A stretch of DNA of 64,000 nucleotides from the NCBI GenBank assembly GCA_014192625.1, contig BJHM01000008.1, positions 1 through 64,000 of the forward strand, written 5' to 3'. The stretch comes from Planctomycetota bacterium. Its GTDB lineage: Bacteria; Planctomycetota; UBA1135; UBA2386. Both the position numbers and the translations under genes were made by a program. This document shows positions 61,615 to 64,000 of this stretch, piece by piece. Under the pieces are notes generated by a model. The model ran no database searches. It was given only the letters and a program-made list of their open reading frames with translations, and had not been told where the DNA came from. Every line of letters begins with the position of its first letter. Position 1 is the first letter of the stretch.

Positions 61615-62838
61615 GTGTCCGACCCGTCAGTCAATGCACTCATCGCAATCGCTGCCGGCGGCATGAGTGGCTGGATCGCCCTTTGGTCGCTACGCAAAAA
61701 GGATCACCAGACTTGGGTGATGGCACGCGCACCAGAGTTGCCAATCCACGCACTTTCGGTCGGCGATGATGCTTGGATCAACGGCGTAGTTGTGCACGAC
61801 GATGCGCTCCGTTGCCCCTGGTTCCAAACGCCATGCGTCGACTACAGCTACCAAAGCGAACGCAAACACACGTGGACCACGACCGACAAAGATGGCAAAA
61901 CCACCACGCACTCCGAGTGGCGCGTCGTGCACAGCAAATCAAACAGCTGCCACTTCATCCTCGACGACAGCACCCAGATCTGGATCGCCAGCAACCAGCG
62001 CAAGAACGAAGCGATGATATCGCTCGGCTACTACTACGAGTATTCGACCTTTCGCCACTCGGCGAACGTGCTCGAAACCGGTGCCAGCATTTCAGTGCTT
62101 GGCGTGAAGCAGCCGGACGGCACGTTTTCCCACCAGCTTGAAGTGCCTTGTCTACTGACTCGCGCCACTGCGAAGGTGCGAGTGCAACGCAACGCGAGCA
62201 GCGAGCGCATCTCGTTTTTTATCGCCTGCCTGTTGCCCGCCATCAGTGGCGGCATTGCAGCGCTGCTGGTGCGCAATAAAAACCTGCAATGGGAACCTGA
62301 TTCGATCAGCACGGCGGTCCTCGGCGCGTTCCTTATGTGGCTGCCATTCTGGATGATTGGCACTTTCAATCGCCTGGTGCGACTGCGGCAGCAAGTGATT
62401 GCTGGGTTTCGGCAGGTGGACATCAAACTTTCGGTGCGCGCAGCACTGGTGCCCAATCTCATTGCCGTCATCAAGGTTGCATGTGGCCATGAACAAGCGC
62501 TCATGGCGGCATTGGCGAACATTCGCAGCCACAAAGATCCACGCACCACCACGCAAGTGGAAGCGTCATCGATTGCGGCCACGCGCCAGGTACTCGCACT
62601 GCACGAGAGTTATCCATCACTAAAAAGCAACACGCTGTTCTGCGACTTGCATGAACGGTTGTGGGCCTGCGAAGAAAAAATTGCACACGCTCGGCAGCTG
62701 TACAACGACATCGTCAAAGAATGGAATGACCGCGTGCAGTCGTTTCCATCTTCACTGGTAGCGCGGCTGGCCCACTGCCTGCCCGCACCATTCTTCGCCA
62801 TCGACGACGAGCCGTTGCCGCCGCAGTTGCGCAGCTAA
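61615..62838 (+). CDS. GIDE-like domain fused to LemA-like domain, membrane protein
   Basis: A 407-residue protein. One N-terminal helix anchors a GIDE-type domain (about 40-185: HDDALRCPWFQTPCVDYSYQ, HFILDDSTQIWIAS). Two transmembrane helices follow (about 203-222 and 232-249), and then a LemA-like four-helix domain (about 250-390: FRQVDIKLSVRAALVPNLI, ARQLYNDIVKEWNDRVQSFP). GIDE domains occur in mitochondrial ubiquitin ligases of the MULAN type; LemA proteins are small membrane helical-bundle proteins of unknown function. The start is a GTG at 61615 with ggtgg about ten bases upstream. The fusion places both modules at the same membrane. Confidence 0.8.
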   Translation: MSDPSVNALIAIAAGGMSGWIALWSLRKKDHQTWVMARAPELPIHALSVGDDAWINGVVVHDDALRCPWFQTPCVDYSYQSERKHTWTTTDKDGKTTTHSEWRVVHSKSNSCHFILDDSTQIWIASNQRKNEAMISLGYYYEYSTFRHSANVLETGASISVLGVKQPDGTFSHQLEVPCLLTRATAKVRVQRNASSERISFFIACLLPAISGGIAALLVRNKNLQWEPDSISTAVLGAFLMWLPFWMIGTFNRLVRLRQQVIAGFRQVDIKLSVRAALVPNLIAVIKVACGHEQALMAALANIRSHKDPRTTTQVEASSIAATRQVLALHESYPSLKSNTLFCDLHERLWACEEKIAHARQLYNDIVKEWNDRVQSFPSSLVARLAHCLPAPFFAIDDEPLPPQLRS

Positions 62839-62897
62839 AATCATCGCCTCAGTGCGTTGCGTTCGCGGCAAAGCGTGGCGCGTTTTTTCGTCACAGA

Positions 62898-62938
62898 CCG
62901 CTGGACCGCTTCACCGCTGGACCGCTTCACCGCTGGAC
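62898..62938. repeat. 16-bp tandem repeat, 2.6 copies
   Basis: The unit ccgctggaccgcttca occurs at 62898-62913 and 62914-62929, followed by the first nine bases of a third copy to 62938. It lies between the 3' ends of the GIDE-LemA and OPT genes, just after a run of six T (62883-62888). It does not encode protein on either strand as far as can be seen. Confidence 0.85.
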
Positions 62939-62973
62939 TGGCTAACCCGTCAGGTTGCCGCGCGGGAAAGAAC

Positions 62974-64000
62974 TTACCGCTGCGTTCCCTGCTTACTTCG
63001 AGCGCCACGGAATTGCAGGAACATGAGCAGCAGCAAGACACCGAAACCTGCCACATCAGGCAACATCGAGTCTGCACTGCCACTCGCGCCAAACGGCAGG
63101 TTCTGCAGGAAAGCAAGGTCCGGCAGCAGCCCCTTGTCCTGATCAAAGCCAGGCACGAACGATTGCAGCGCCGCGACAATGCCGAGGATCGACGCGCCAG
63201 CGATCAATCCCGAGCTCCAGAGGATGCCTTCCGGTTCGTCCTCGGCATCCGGCTCACGAAGGAACCGATGGTCGGCGATTTTTCGCACGAGGCCACCAAG
63301 GAACACCGGCATGGTCGAGGAGAGTGGCAGATAGACCCCCACCGCAAACGTCAGCGCGCGGAAGCCCATGAGTTCGATGAAGATCGAAATGGCGACGCCA
63401 ATCAGGATCAAATCCCACGGCAACTTTTGTGTCAGGATGCCGTCGATGACGGTCGCCATCAAAGTCGCTTGCGGTGCCGACAAACGGCCGCTGCCAATGC
63501 CATCAACCCGCCGATAGATCGCCAACTTGCTGCTCGCATCGACCAGGTAGTTGCCCGGCTCAAGAATCTGGCCCGTGGGCAGATCCTGCGACTCCAGTTT
63601 GACGAATAGATACTCACGCGGGGCCGCAGATCCCTCGCCTTGCGATTGCTGTTCTTTGCGACTCACCACGGACGACTTGCCTGCTAGCAACGAATCTCCG
63701 ACCAAGAATGGTTGGGTGAGTTTCGTTTCGCGAGTCTCAGCCAGGTTGAGCCCGTATGCAGTCCAGCCAACTGCGAGCACTGAGGCGAGCACGCCGATCA
63801 CTAATGCGCCCTGCTGCCGCACCGGCGTGGCGCCAACCAGAAAGCCCGTCTTCAGGTCCTGCGAACACGTTCCGGCTTGACTGATCGCGATGCAGACGAT
63901 GGCGCCGATCATCAATGCGAGCACCGAGTATTGCGCACCAGTCATGCCCGCCGCGATGAACATGCCGCAGGTGCCCATCAGCACTGCGATGGTCATGCCC
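62974..64000 (-). CDS. OPT-family oligopeptide transporter (C-terminal part, right edge)
   Basis: The frame is open to the right edge, so the N-terminus is missing; about 341 residues are present. SVLALMIGAIVCIAISQAGTCSQDLKTG and FLVGATPVRQQGALVIGVLAS match the conserved core of bacterial OPT proteins, followed by a soluble loop (about 85-165) and further helices (GFRALTFAVGVYLPLSSTMPVFLGG). OPT transporters take up small peptides or metal chelates by proton symport. The extra loop between helices is typical of the bacterial subfamily. It ends with a charged tail. Confidence 0.88.
   Translation of the reverse strand, partial: GMTIAVLMGTCGMFIAAGMTGAQYSVLALMIGAIVCIAISQAGTCSQDLKTGFLVGATPVRQQGALVIGVLASVLAVGWTAYGLNLAETRETKLTQPFLVGDSLLAGKSSVVSRKEQQSQGEGSAAPREYLFVKLESQDLPTGQILEPGNYLVDASSKLAIYRRVDGIGSGRLSAPQATLMATVIDGILTQKLPWDLILIGVAISIFIELMGFRALTFAVGVYLPLSSTMPVFLGGLVRKIADHRFLREPDAEDEPEGILWSSGLIAGASILGIVAALQSFVPGFDQDKGLLPDLAFLQNLPFGASGSADSMLPDVAGFGVLLLLMFLQFRGARSKQGTQR

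Noticed and set aside
1-64000. Mobile element, prophage or integrated island
   Set aside because: No transposase, integrase, phage structural gene, terminal inverted repeats or tRNA-linked attachment site was seen, and composition looks even.

Overview
The window looks like chromosome from a Gram-negative-type (diderm) bacterium, most likely a planctomycete. This rests on gene content, not on any ribosomal marker. The supporting content is: many secreted or lipid-anchored HEAT-repeat proteins, a ThuA-DUF1080 protein, a tandem double-length UvrA, a fused MFS/spermidine-synthase protein, DUF3500 and GIDE-LemA proteins, an ECF sigma factor with a membrane anti-sigma partner, plus lipoproteins and a TolC protein that imply an outer membrane. 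Composition is fairly G+C rich and uniform. I found no rRNA, tRNA, transposase, phage gene or CRISPR array.

Layout. 1-4.3 kb: a HEAT lipoprotein cut by the left edge with a Gly-Thr-Asn minisatellite tail, an HU-type DNA-binding protein, a stand-alone PaaZ/BoxD-type aldehyde dehydrogenase, and two overlapping BamE-like lipoproteins. 4.4-9.4 kb: a minus-strand run of five genes, the first four overlapping (HEAT/TPR lipoprotein, unknown lipoprotein, DUF366, flippase-like membrane protein, PfkB kinase). 9.5-18.6 kb: an inositol-monophosphatase-like enzyme, two tandem paralogous secreted HEAT proteins sharing an HGGQYRGPG motif, then on the minus strand a hydrolase-like secreted protein and a fused MFS/spermidine synthase-like protein. 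18.8-22.7 kb: dxr, rseP (four PDZ-like modules) and a UbiA-family prenyltransferase. 22.7-27.3 kb: an unknown helical protein, a CCA-adding-type nucleotidyltransferase, a small membrane protein and another HEAT protein.

27.5-31.3 kb: ECF sigma factor, anti-sigma-like protein and TolC, all minus strand. 31.4-44.2 kb: a long compact minus-strand block reading uvrA (double length), XPB-type helicase, Helicase_C_3-type partner, corA, thiE, thiL, tsaE, so a nucleotide-excision-repair block followed by transport, thiamine and tRNA-modification genes. 44.3-49.1 kb: a small conserved protein, then dacB, a suhB-like phosphatase and a hybrid histidine kinase on the minus strand.

49.2-53.5 kb: a ThuA-DUF1080 protein translationally coupled to a sigma-54 activator, then moaC and asd overlapping on the minus strand. 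53.7-58.6 kb: a carboxy-terminal processing protease with a helical N-terminus and calcium-loop-like insertion, then an aldehyde dehydrogenase paired with a DHDPS-family lyase, reminiscent of hydroxyproline or sugar-acid catabolism. 59-64 kb: a small alpha/beta hydrolase, a DUF3568 lipoprotein, a DUF3500 protein, a GIDE-LemA fusion protein, and the C-terminal part of an OPT-family transporter running off the right edge.

Most genes are ordinary housekeeping or envelope genes. The parts that best merit follow-up are the UvrA-XPB-Helicase_C_3 block, the five-gene lipoprotein/DUF366/flippase/kinase run, the paired HGGQYRGPG proteins, and two clean inverted repeats in intergenic regions near 58.7 and 61.2 kb. 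Starts were chosen using signal peptides, overlaps, Shine-Dalgarno matches and family alignments from memory; many genes here lack an obvious Shine-Dalgarno sequence.
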